Positions 11,601 to 22,964 of a DNA stretch of 64,000 nucleotides are shown one piece after another. Origin of the DNA: Metallyticus violacea (lineage: Eukaryota; Arthropoda; Insecta; Mantodea; Metallyticidae); the NCBI GenBank assembly GCA_030762175.1, contig JAUJEO010000021.1, positions 434,001 through 498,000 of the forward strand. The letters are read 5' to 3'. Position numbers and translations under genes: made by a program. The notes beneath the pieces are model-generated. The model did no database searches and had not been told where the DNA came from. It saw only the letters and a program-made list of their open reading frames with translations. Each line of letters begins with the position of its first letter. The stretch's first letter is position 1.

Positions 11601-14600
11601 AAGCATATTATGCACAAAGAATCTCGAAAAGAAAAAACATTTTTTTCGAAGTTTGGAAACTTCGTTAGAATCACTTTTTTTCCGTTCTTATTTGAGATAA
11701 CTGGTTCTCTTTCATTATACTAGTTTGATAGCCTCAGTAAAGCATATTATGCACAAAATATCTCGAAAAGAAAAAAAATGTTTTTCGAAGTTTGGAAACT
11801 TTATTAGAATCACTTTTTTTCCGTTCTTATTTGAGATAACTGGTTCTCTTTCATTATACTAGTTTGATAGCCTCAGAAAAGCATATTATGCGCAAAGAAT
11901 CTCGAAAAGAAAAAAGTTTTTTTTCGAAGTTTGGAAACTTCGTTTGAATAACTTTTTTTCCGTTCTTATTTGAAATAACTGGTTCTCTTTCATTATACTA
12001 GTTTGATAACCTCAGAAAAGCATATTATGCGAAAAGAATCTCGAAAAGAGAAAAGTTTTTTTTCGAAGTTTGGAAACTTCGTTTGAATATCTTTTTTTCC
12101 GTTCTTATTTGAGATAACTGGTTCTCTTTCATTATACTAGTTTGATAGCCTCAGTAAAGCATATTATGCACAAAGAATCTCGAAAAGAAAAAACATTTTT
12201 TTCGAAGTTTGGAAACTTCGTTAGAATCACTTTTTTTCCGTTCTTATTTGAGATAACTGGTTCTCTTTCATTATACTAGTTTGATAGCCTCAGTAAAGCA
12301 TATTATGCACAAAATATCTCGAAAAGAAAAAAAATGTTTTTCGAAGTTTGGAAACTTTATTAGAATCACTTTTTTTCCGTTCTTATTTGAGATAACTGGT
12401 TCTCTTTCATTATACTAGTTTGATAGCCTCAGTAAAGCATATTATGCACAAAATATCTCGAAAAGAAAAAAATTTTTTTTCGAAGTTTGGAAACTTCGTT
12501 AGAATCACTTATTTTCCGTTCTTATTTGAGATAACTGGTTCTCTTTCATTATACTAGTTTGATAACTTCAGAAAAGCATATTATGCGCAAAGAATCTCGA
12601 AAAGAAAAAAGTTTTTTTTCGAAGTTTGGAAACTTCGTTTGAATATCTTTTTTTCCGTTCTTATTTGAGATAACTGGTTCTCTTTCATTATACTAGTTTT
12701 ATAGCCTCAGTAGAGCATATTATGCGCAAAGAATCTCGAAAAGAAAAAAAAATTTTTTCGAAGTTTGGAAACTTCGTTAGAATCACTTTTTTTCCGTTCT
12801 TATTTGAGATAACTGGTTCTCTTTCATTATAGTAGTTTGATATACTCAGAAAAGCATATTATGCACAAAGAATCTCGAAAAGAAAAAAAATTTTTTTCGA
12901 AGTTAGGAAACTTCTTTAGAACCTTTTTTTTTCCGTTCTTATTTGAGATAACTGGTTCTCTTTCATTATACTAGTTTGATAGCCTCAGCAAAGCATATTA
13001 TGCACAAAGAATCTCGAAAAGAAAAAAAATTTTTTTTGAAGTTTGGAAACTTCGTTTGAATCACTTTTATTCCGTTCTAATTTGAGATAACTGGTTCTCT
13101 TTCACTATACTAGTTTGATATACTGAGGCAGAAAAGCATATTATGCACAAAGAATCTCGAAAAGAAAAAAAATTTTTTTCGAAGTTATGAAACTTCGTTA
13201 GAATCACTTTTTTTCCGCTCTTATTTGAGATAACTGGTTCTCTTTCATTATACTAGTTTGATAGCCTCAGCAAAGCATATTATGCACAAAGAATTTCGAA
13301 AAGAAAAAAATTTTTTTTCGAAGTTTGGAAACTTCGTTTGATCACTTTTTTTCCGTTCTTATTTCAGATAACTGGTTCTCTTTCATTATACTAGTTTGAT
13401 AGCCTCAGTAAAGCATATCATGCACAAAGAATCTCGAAAAGAAAAAAAAATTTTTTCGAAGTTTGGAAACTTCATTAGAATCACTTTTTTTCCGTTCTTA
13501 TTTGAGATAACTGGTTGTCTTTCATTATACTAGTTTGATAGCCTCAGTAAAGCATATTATGCGCAAAGAATCTGGAAAAGAAAAAAAATTTTTTTCGAAG
13601 TGTGGAAACTTCGTTAGAATCACTTTTTTTCCGTTCTTATTTGAGATAACTGGTTCTCTTTCATTATACTAGTTTGATAGCCTCAGAAAAGCATATTATG
13701 CGCAAAGAATCTCGAAAAGAAAAAAGTTTTTTTTCGATGTTTGGAAACTTCGTTTGAATAACTTTTTTTCCTTTCTTATTTGAGATAACTGGTTCTCTTT
13801 CATTATACTAGTTTGATAGCCTCAGAAAAGCATATTATGCGCAAAGAATCTCGAAAAGAAAAAAATTTTTTTTCGAAGTTTGGGAACTTCGTTAGAATCA
13901 CTTATTTTCCGTTCTTATTTGAGATAACTGGGTCTCTTTCATTATACTAGTTTGATAACCTCAGAAAAGCATATTATGCGCAAAGAATCTCGAAAAGAAA
14001 AAAGTTTTTTTTCGAAGTTTGGAAACTTCGTTTGAATATCTTTTTTTCCGTTCTTATTTGAGATAACTGGTTCTCTTTCATTATACTAGTTTGATAGCCT
14101 CAGTAGAGCATATTATGCGCAAAGAATCTCGAAAAGAAAAAAAATTTTTTCGAAGTTTGGAAACTTCGTTAGAATCACTTTTTTTCCGTTCTTATTTGAG
14201 ATAACTGGTTCTCTTTCATTATAGTAGTTTGATAGCCTCAGAAAAGCATATTATGCACAAAGAATTTCGAAAAGAAAAAAAATTTTTTTCGAAGTTAGGA
14301 AACTTCGTTAGAATCACTTTTTTTCCGTTCTTATTTGAGATAACTGGTTCTCTTTCATTACACTAGTTTGATAGCCTCAGCAAAGCATATTATGCACAAA
14401 GAATCTCGAAAAGAAAAAATTTTTTTTTCGAAATTTGGAAACTTCGTTTGAATCACTTTTATTCCGTTCTTATTTGAGATAACTGGTTCTCTTTCACTAT
14501 ACTAGTTTGATAGCCTCAGTAAAGCATATTATGCACAAAGAATCTCGAAAAGAAAAAAGTTTTTTTTCGAAGTTTCGAAACTTCGTTTGACTCACTTTTT

Positions 14601-14663
14601 TTCCGTTCTAATTTGAGATAACTGGTTCTCTTTCATTATACTAGTTTGATAGCCTCAGTAAAG
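8687..14663. repeat. HOR unit L3 (5977 bp, 43 monomers)
   Basis: The longest of the L units runs from the GTGC monomer at 8687 to that at 14664. It has lost one monomer near 9840: the AGAACTTTGG monomer is fused directly to a CTTCATTAG end. It contains a four-monomer internal tandem duplication (11465-12430). Removing that duplication gives 39 monomers, the length of L4. Apart from these events it is near-identical in order and sequence to L4. Confidence 0.85.
11465..12430. repeat. Four-monomer (~556 bp) tandem duplication inside L3
   Basis: CATATTATGCGAAAAG with a GAGAAAAG variant occurs at 11465 and again at 12021. The following GAATATC monomer, the CA-interrupted monomer and the TG-interrupted monomer with CTTTATTAG are repeated in the same order, ending near 12430. 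L4 has the set once (from about 17440). The duplication explains the length difference between L3 (5977 bp) and L4 (5417 bp). Confidence 0.85.
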
Positions 14664-17600
14664 CATATTATGTGCAAAGAATCTCGAAAAGAAAAAAAAT
14701 TTTTTTCGAAGTTTGGAAACTTCGTTAGAATCACTCTTTTTCCGTTCTTATTTTAGGTAACTGGTTCTCTTTCATTATACTAATTTGATAGCCTCAGTAA
14801 AGCATATTATGCGCAAAGAATCTCGAAATGAAAAAAAATTTTTTTCGAAGTTTGGAAACGTCGTTAGAATCACTTTTTTTCCGTTCTTATTTGAGATAAC
14901 TGGTTCTCTTTCATTATACTAGTATGATAGCCTCAGAAAAGCATATTATGCGCAAAGAATCTTGAAAAGAAAAAAGTTTTTTTTCGAAGTTTGGAAACTT
15001 CGTTTGAATAACTTTTTTTCCGTTCTTATTTGAGATAACTGGTTCTCTTTCATTATACTAGTTTGATAGCCTCAGAAAAGCATATTATGCGCAAAGAATC
15101 TCGAAAAGAAAAAATTTTTTTTTCGAAGTTTGGAAACTTCGTTAGAATCACTTTTTTTCCGTTCTTATTTGAGATAACTGGTTCTCTTTCATTATACTAG
15201 TTTGATAGCCTCAGAAAAGCATATTATGCGCAAAGAATCTCGAAAAGAAAAAAAAATTTTTCGAAGTTTGGAAACTTCGTTAGAATCACTTTTTTTCCGT
15301 TCTTATTTGAAATAACTGGTTCTCTTTCATGATACTAGTTTGATAGCCTCAGAAAATCATATTATGCGCAAAGAATCTTGAAAAGAAAAAAATTTTTTTT
15401 CGATGTTTGGAAAATTTGTTAGAATCACTTTTTTTCCGTTCTTATTTGAGATAACTGGTTCTCTTTCATTATACTAGTTTGATAGCCTCAGAAAAGCATA
15501 TTATGCACAAAGAATCTCGAAAAGAAAAAAAAATTTTTTCGAAGTTTGGAAACTTCTTTAGAATCACATTTTTTCCGTTTTTATTTGCGATAACTGGTTC
15601 TCTTTCATTATACTATTTTGATAGCCTCAGAAAACCATATTATGCGCAAAGAATCTCGAAAAGAAAAAAATTTTTTTTTCGAAGTTTGGAAGCTTCTTTA
15701 GAATCACTATTTTTCCGTTCTTATTTGAGATTACTGGTTCTCTTTCATTATACTAATTAGATAGCCTCAGAAAAGCATATTACGCGCAAAGAATCTCGAA
15801 AATAAAAAAATTTTTTTAGAACTTTGGAAACTTCATTAGAATCACTTTTTTTCCGTTCTTATTTGAGATAACTGGTTCTCTTTCATTATACTAGTTTGAT
15901 AGCCTCAGTAAAGCATATTATGCGCAAAGAATCTCGAAAAGAAAAAAAAATTTTTTCGAAATTTGGAAACTTCGTTAGAATCACTTTTTTTCCGTTCTTA
16001 TTTGAGATAAATGGTTCTCTTTCATTATACTAGTTTGATAACCTCAGAAAAGCATATTATGCGCAAAGAATCTCGAAAAGAAAATAGTTTTTTTTCGAAG
16101 TTTGGAAACTTCGTTTGAATCACTTTTTTTCCGTTCTTATTTGAGATAACTGGTTCTCCTTCATTATACTGGTTTGATAGCCTCAGTAAAGCATATTATG
16201 CGCAAAGAATCTCGAAAAGAAAAAAAAATTTTTTCGAAGTTTGGAAACTTCGTTAGAATCACTTTTTTGCGTTTTTATTTGAGATAACTGGTTCTCTTTC
16301 ATTATACTAGTTTGATAGCCTCAGCAAAGCATATAATGCGCAAAGAATCTCGAAAAGAAAAAAAAATTTTTTCCAAGTTTGGAAACTTCGTTAGAATCAC
16401 TTTTTATCCGTTCTTATTTGAGATAACTGGTTCTCTTTCCATATACTAGTTTGATAGCCTCAGAAAAGCATATTATGCGCAAAGAATCTCGAAAAGAAAA
16501 AAAATTTTTTTCGAAGTTTGGAAACTTCGTTAGAATCATTTTTTTTCCGTTCTTATTTGAAATAACTGAATTTCTTTCATTATACTAGTTTGATAACCTC
16601 AGAAAAGCATATTATGCGAAAAGAATCTCGAAAAGAAAAAAGTTTTTTTTCGAAGTTTGGAAACTTCGTTTGAATATCTTTTTTTCCGTTCTTATTTGAG
16701 ATAACTGGTTCTCTTTCATTATACTAGTTTGATAGCCTCAGTAAAGCATATTATGCACAAAGAATCTCGAAAAGAAAAAACATTTTTTTCGAAGTTTGGA
16801 AACTTCGTTAGAATCACTTTTTTTCCGTTCTTATTTGAGATAACTGGTTTTCCTTCATTATACTACTTTGATAGCCTCAGTAAAGCATATTATGCACAAA
16901 ATATCTCGAAAAGAAAAAAAATGTTTTTCGAAGTTTGGAAACTTCATTAGAATCACTTTTTTTCCGTTCTTATTTGAGATAACTGGTTCTCTTTCATTAT
17001 ACTAGTTTGATAGCCTCAGAAAAGCATATTATGCGCAAGGAATCTGCAAAAGAAAAAAAAATTTTTTCGAAGTTTGGAAACTTCGTTAGAATCACTTTTT
17101 TTCCGTTCTTATTTGAGATAACTGGTTCTCTTTCATTATACTAGTTTAATAGCCTCAGCAAAGCATATTATGCGCAAAGAATCTCGAAAAGAAAAAAAAT
17201 TTTTTTCGAAGTTTGGAAACTTGGTTAGAATCACTTTTTATCCGTTCTTATTTGAGATAACTGGTTCTCTTTCATTATACTAGTTTGATAGCCTCAGAAA
17301 AGCATATTATGCGCAAAGAATCTCGAAAAGAAAAAAAATTTTTTTCGAAGTTTGGAAACTTCGTTAGAATCATTTTTTTTCCGTTCTTATTTGAAATAAC
17401 TGAATCTCTTTCATTATACTAGTTTGATAACCTCAGAAAAGCATATTATGCGAAAAGAATCTCGAAAAGAGAAAAGTTTTTTTTCGAAGTTTGGAAACTT
17501 CGTTTGAATATCTTTTTTTCCGTTCTTATTTGAGATAACTGGTTCTCTTTCATTATACTAGTTTGATAGCCTCAGTAAAGCATATTATGCACAAAGAATC

Positions 17601-20080
17601 TCGAAAAGAAAAAACATTTTTTTCGAAGTTTGGAAACTTCGTTAGAATCACTTTTTTTCCGTTCTTATTTGAGATAACTGGTTCTCTTTCATTATACTAG
17701 TTTGATAGCCTCAGTAAAGCATATTATGCACAAAATATCTCGAAAAGAAAAAAAATGTTTTTCGAAGTTTGGAAACTTTATTAGAATCACTTTTTTTCCG
17801 TTCTTATTTGAGATAACTGGTTCTCTTTCATTATACTAGTTTGATAGCCTCAGAAAAGCATATTATGCGCAAAGAATCTCGAAAAGAAAAAAGTTTTTTT
17901 TCGAAGTTTGGAAACTTCGTTTGAATAACTTTTTTTCCGTTCTTATTTGAAATAACTGGTTCTCTTTCATTATACTAGTTTGATATCCTCAGAAAAGCAT
18001 ATTATGCACAAAGAATCTCGAAAAGAAAAAAAATTTTTTTCGAAGTTAGGAAACTTCGTTAGAATCACTTTTTTTCCGCTCTTATTTGAGATAACTGGTT
18101 CTCTTTCATTATACTAGTTTGATATCCTCAGCAAAGCATATTATGCACAAAGAATCTCGAAAAGAAAAAAAAAATTTTTCGAAGTTTGGAAACTTCATTA
18201 GAATCACTTTTTTTCCGCTCTTATTTGAGATAACTGGTTCTCTTTCATTATACTAGTTTGATAGCCTCAGTAAAGCATATTATGCGCAAAGAATCTGGAA
18301 AAGAAAAAAAATTTTTTTCGAAGTGTGGAAACTTCGTTAGAATCACTTTTTTTCCGTTCTTATTTGAGATAACTGGTTCTATTTCATTATACTAGTTTCA
18401 TAGCCTCAGAAAAGCATATTATGCGCAAAGAATCTCGAAAAGAAAAAAGTTTTTTTTCGAAGTTTGGAAACTTCGTTTGAATAACTTTTTTATCGTTCTT
18501 ATTTGAGATAACTGGTTCTCTTTCATTATACTAGTTTGATAGCCTCAGTAAGGCATATTATGCGCAAAGAATCTGGAAAAGAAAAAAAATTTTTTTCGAA
18601 GTTTGGAAACTTCGTTAGAATCACTTATTTTCCGTTCTTATTTGAGATAACTGGTTCTCTTTCATTATACTAGTTTGATAACTTCAGAAAAGCATATTAT
18701 GCGCAAAGAATCTCGAAAAGAAAAAAGTTTTTTTTCGAAGTTTGGAAACTTCGTTTGAATATCTTTTTTTCCGTTCTTATTTGAGATAACTGGTTCTCTT
18801 TCATTATACTAGTTTGATAGCCTCAGTAGAGCATATTATGCGCAAAGAATCTCGAAAAGAAAAAAAAATTTTTTCGAAGTTTGGAAACTTCGTTAGAATC
18901 ACTTTTTTTCCGTTCTAATTTGAGATAACTGGTTCTCTTTCATTATAGTAGTTTGATATACTCAGAAAAGCATATTATGCACAAAGAATCTCGAAAAGAA
19001 AAAAAATTTTTTTCGAAGTTAGGAAACTTCTTTAGAATCATTTTTTTTCCGTTCTTATTTGAGATAATTGGTTTTCTTTCATTATACTAGTTTGATAGCC
19101 TCAGCAAAGCATATTATGCACAAAGAATCTCGAAAAGAAAAAAAATTTTTTTTGAAGTTTGGAAACTTCGTTTGAATCACTTTTATTCCGTTCTAATTTG
19201 AGATAACTGGTTCTCTTTCACTATACTAGTTTGATAGCCTCAGAAAAGCATATTATGCACAAAGAATCTCGAAAAGAAAAAAATTTTTTTTCGAAGTTAG
19301 GAAACTTCGTTAGAATCACTTTTTTTCCGCTCTTATTTGAAATAACTGGTTCTCTTTCATTATACTAGTTTGATAGCCTCAGCAAAGCATATTATGCACA
19401 AAGAATCTCGAAAAGAAAAAAATTTTTTTTCGAAGTTTGGAAACTTCGTTTGATCACTTTTTTTCCGTTCTTATTTCAGATAACTGGTTCTCTTTCATTA
19501 TACTAGTTTGATAGCCTCAGTAAAGCATATCATGCACAAAGAATCTCGAAAGGAAAAAAAAATTTTTTCGAAGTTTGGAAACTTCATTAGAATCACTTTT
19601 TTTCCGTTCTTATTTGAGATAACTGGTTCTCTTTCATTATAGTAGTTTGATAGCCTCAGAAAAGCATATTATGCACAAAGAATCTCGAAAAGAAAAAAAA
19701 TTTTTTTCGAAGTTAGGAAACTTCGTTGAATCACTTTTTTTCCGTTCTTATTTGAGATAACTGGTTCTCTTTTATTATACTAGTTTGATAGCCTCAGCAA
19801 AGCATATTATGCACAAAGAATCTCGAAAAGAAAAAAATTTTTTTTCGAAGTTTGGAAACTTCGTTTGAATCACTTTTATTCCGTTCTAATTTGAGATAAC
19901 TGGTTCTCTTTCACTATACTAGTTTGATAGCCTCAGTAAAGCATATTATCCACAAAGAATCTCGAAAAGAAAAAAGTTTTTTTTCGAAGTTTCGAAACTT
20001 CGTTTGACTCACTTTTTTTCCGTTCTAATTTGAGATAACTGGTTCTCTTTCATTATACTAGTTTGATAGCCTCAGTAAAG
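14664..20080. repeat. HOR unit L4 (5417 bp, 39 monomers)
   Basis: The unit lies between GTGC monomers at 14664 and 20081. Its first half follows L3 at an offset of 5977 bp. It holds one copy of the four-monomer block that is duplicated in L3. Its 39-monomer length recurs as an offset in the M and R regions, so it may be the best representative of the ancestral unit length. A monomer near 19946 carries TTATCCACA, a single-base variant of the usual TTATGCACA. Confidence 0.85.
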
Positions 20081-21580
20081 CATATTATGTGCAAAGAATC
20101 TCGAAAAGAAAAAAAATTTTTTCGAAGTTTGGAAACTTCGTTAGAATCACTTTTTTTCCGTTCTTATTTTAGGTAACTGGTTCTCTTTCATTATACTAAT
20201 TTGATAGCCTCAGTAAAGCATATTATGCGCAAAGAATCTCGAAAAGAAAAAAATTTTTTTTCAAAGTTTGGAAACGTCGTTAAAATCACTTTTTTTCCGT
20301 TCTTATTTGAGATAACTGGTTCTCTTTCATTATACTAGTTTGATAGCCTCAGAAAAGCATATTATGCGCAAAGAATCTTGAAAAGAAAAAAGCTTTTTTT
20401 CGAAGTTTGGAAACTTCGTTTGAATAACTTTTTTTTCGTTCTTATTTGAGATAACTGGTTCTCTTTCATTATACTAGTTTGATAGCCTCAGAAAAGCATA
20501 TTATGCGCAAAGAATCTCGAAAAGAAAAAAATTTTTTTCCGTTCTTATTTGAGATAACTGGTTCTCTTTCATTATACTAGTTTGATAGCCTCAGAAAAGC
20601 ATATTATGGGCAAAGAATCTCGAAAAGAAAAAATTTTTTTTTCGAAGTTTGGAAACTTCGTTAGAATCACTTTTTTTCCGTTCTTATTTGAAATAACTGG
20701 TTCTCTTTCATGATACTAGTTTGATAGCCTCAGAAAATCATATTATGCGAAAAGAATCTCGAAAAGAAAAAAGTTTTTTTTCGAAGTTTGGAAACTTCGT
20801 TTGAATATCTTTTTTCCGTTCTTATTTGAGATAACTGGTTCTCTTTCATTATACTAGTTTGATAGCCTCAGTAAAGCATATTATGCACAAAATATCCCGA
20901 AAAGAAAAAAAAATGTTTTTCGAAGTTTGGAAACTTCATTAGAATCACTTTTTTTCCGTTCTTATTTGAGATAACTGGTTCTCTTTCATTATACTACTTT
21001 GATAGCCTCAGTAAAGCATATTATGCGCAAGGAATCTGGGAAAGAAAAAAAATTTTTTTCGAAGTTTGGAAACTTCGTTAGAATCACTTTTTTTTCCGTT
21101 CTTATTTGAGATAACTGGTTCTCTTTCATTATACTAGTTTGATAGCCTCAGAAAAGCATATTATGCGCAAAGAATCTCGAAAAGAAAAAAGTTTTTTTTC
21201 GAAGTTTGGAAACTTCGTTTGAATAACTTTTTTTCCGTTCTTATTTGAGATAACTGGTTCTCTTTCATTATACTAGTTTGATAGCCTCCGTAAAGCATAT
21301 CATGCACAAAGAATCTCGAAAAGAAAAAAAAATTTTTTCGAAGTTTGGAAACTACATTAGAATCACTTTTTTTCCGTTCTTATTTGAGATAACTGGTTCT
21401 CTTTCATTATACTAGTTTGATAGCCTCAGTAAAACATATTATGCGCAAAGAATCTGGAAAAGAAAAAAAATTTTTTCGAAGTGTGGAAACTTCGTTAGAA
21501 TCACTTTTTTTCCGTTCTTATTTGAGATAACTGGTTCTCTTTCATTATACTAGTTTGATAGCCTCAGAAAAGCATATTAT
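20081..21580. repeat. Truncated fifth L unit and transition
   Basis: It begins with the GTGC monomer like L1-L4 and follows their order for about 650 bp. It includes a shortened 103-bp monomer at 20481-20583. At about 20731-20770 it switches inside a monomer: the left side has AAAATCATATTATGCG, as at 4648, and the right side has GCGAAAAGAATCTCG, as near 6050, so roughly ten monomers of the unit are skipped. It then continues with TG-interrupted, GCAAGGAATCTGGG and CCTCCG-bearing monomers into the duplicated block that starts at 21581. Confidence 0.7.
20481..20583. repeat. 103-bp monomer lacking dyad 2
   Basis: GATAGCC landmarks at 20481 and 20584 are only 103 bp apart. The A/T block runs straight into CCGTTCTTATT, so about 35 bp between the T run of the A/T block and the T7 run at consensus 88-94 are gone. 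The deletion removes the whole CGAAGTTTGGAAACTTCG inverted repeat. The two T runs provide the microhomology. I noticed no other monomer with this deletion. Confidence 0.85.
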
Positions 21581-22964
21581 GCGAATCTCGAAAAGTAAAA
21601 AGTTTTTTTTCGAAGTTTGGAAACTTCGTTTGAATAACTTTTTTTCCGTTCTTATTTGAGATAACTGGTTCTCTTTGATTATACTAGTTTGATAGCCTCA
21701 GTATGGCATATTATGCGCAAAGAATCTGGAAAAGAAAAAAAATTTTTTTCGAATTTTGGAAACTTCGTTAGAATCACTTATTTTCCGTTCTTATTTGAAA
21801 TAACTGGTTCTCTTTCATTATACTAGTTTGATAGCCTCAGAAAAGCATATAATGCGCAAAGAATCTCGAAAAGAAAAAAGTTTTTTTTCGAAGTTTGGAA
21901 ACTTCGTTTGAATAACTTTTTTTCCGTTCTTATTTGAGATAACTGGTTCTCTTTCATTATACTAGTATGATAGCCTCAGAAAAGCATATTATGCACAAAG
22001 AATCTCGAAAAGAAAAAAAATTTTTTTCGAAGTTAGGAAACTTCGTTAGAATCACTTTTTTTCCGCTCTTATTTGAGATAACTGGTTCTCTTTCATTATA
22101 CTAGTTTGATAGCCTCAGTAGAGCATATTATGCGCAAAGAATCTCGAAAAGAAAAAAAATTTTTTTCGAAGTTTGGAAACTTCGTTAGAATCACTTTTTT
22201 TCCGTTCTAATTGTAGATAACTGGTTCTCTTTCATTATACTAGTTTGATAGCCTCAGTAAAGCATATTATGTGCAAAGAATCTCGAAAAGAAAAAAAAAT
22301 TTTTTCGAAGTTGGAAACTTCGTTAGAATCACTTTTTTTCCGTTCTTATTCTAGATAACTGGTTCTCTTTCATTATACTAATTTGATAGCCTCAGTAAAG
22401 CATATTATGCGCAAAGAATCTCGAAAAGAAAAAAAATTTTTTTCGAAGTTTGGAAACGTCGTTAGAATCACTTTTTTTCCGTTCTTATTTGAGATAACTG
22501 GTTCTCTTTCATTATACTAGTTTGATAGCCTCAGAAAAGCATATTATGCGCAAAGAATCTCGAAAAGAAGAAAGTTTTTATTCGAAGTTTGGAAACTTCG
22601 TTAGAATCACTTTTTTTCCGTTCCTATTTGAGATAACTGGTTCTCTTTCATTATACTAGTTTGATAGCCTTAGTAAAGCATATTATGCACAAAGAATCTC
22701 GAAAAGAAAAAAATTTTTTTTCGAAGTTTGGAAACTTCTTTTGAATCACTTTTTTTCCGTTCTTATTTGAGATAACTGGTTCTCTTTCATTATACTAGTT
22801 TGATAGCCTCATTAAAGCATATTATGCACAAAATATCTCGAAAAGAAAAAAATTTTATTTCGAAGTTTGGAAACTTCATTAGAAACACTTTTTTTCCGTT
22901 CTTATTTGAGATAACTGGTTCTCTTTCATTATACTAGTTTGATAGCCTCAGTAAAGCATATTAT
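21581..22964. repeat. 1384-bp ten-monomer duplication, copy 1
   Basis: It starts at a monomer with a 5-bp deletion (GCGAATCTCG instead of GCGCAAAGAATCTCG), a mark shared with copy 2 at 22965. The order inside is: G-interrupted monomer, GTATGGC monomer, CATATAATGCGC monomer, GTATGATAG monomer, GTAGAGC monomer, GTGC monomer with a one-base-shorter GAAGTTGG, CTAGATAAC monomer, GAAGAAAG monomer, CCTTAG monomer, TTTTATTTCG monomer. Copy 2 follows directly. Confidence 0.9.

Noticed and set aside
12840..13140. Local inversion of the array suggested by CTGAGG
   Set aside because: Only a 4-bp insertion next to the landmark is involved; the sequence on both sides stays in the forward orientation.
19946..19954. 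TTATCCACA, a match to the bacterial DnaA box, and many TTATGCACA near-matches, suggesting an iteron-type origin
   Set aside because: The motif is part of the monomer (dyad 1 plus the GCAC variant) and appears in a large fraction of copies over 64 kb. There is no replication gene, and the array is of eukaryotic satellite type. The match is coincidental.
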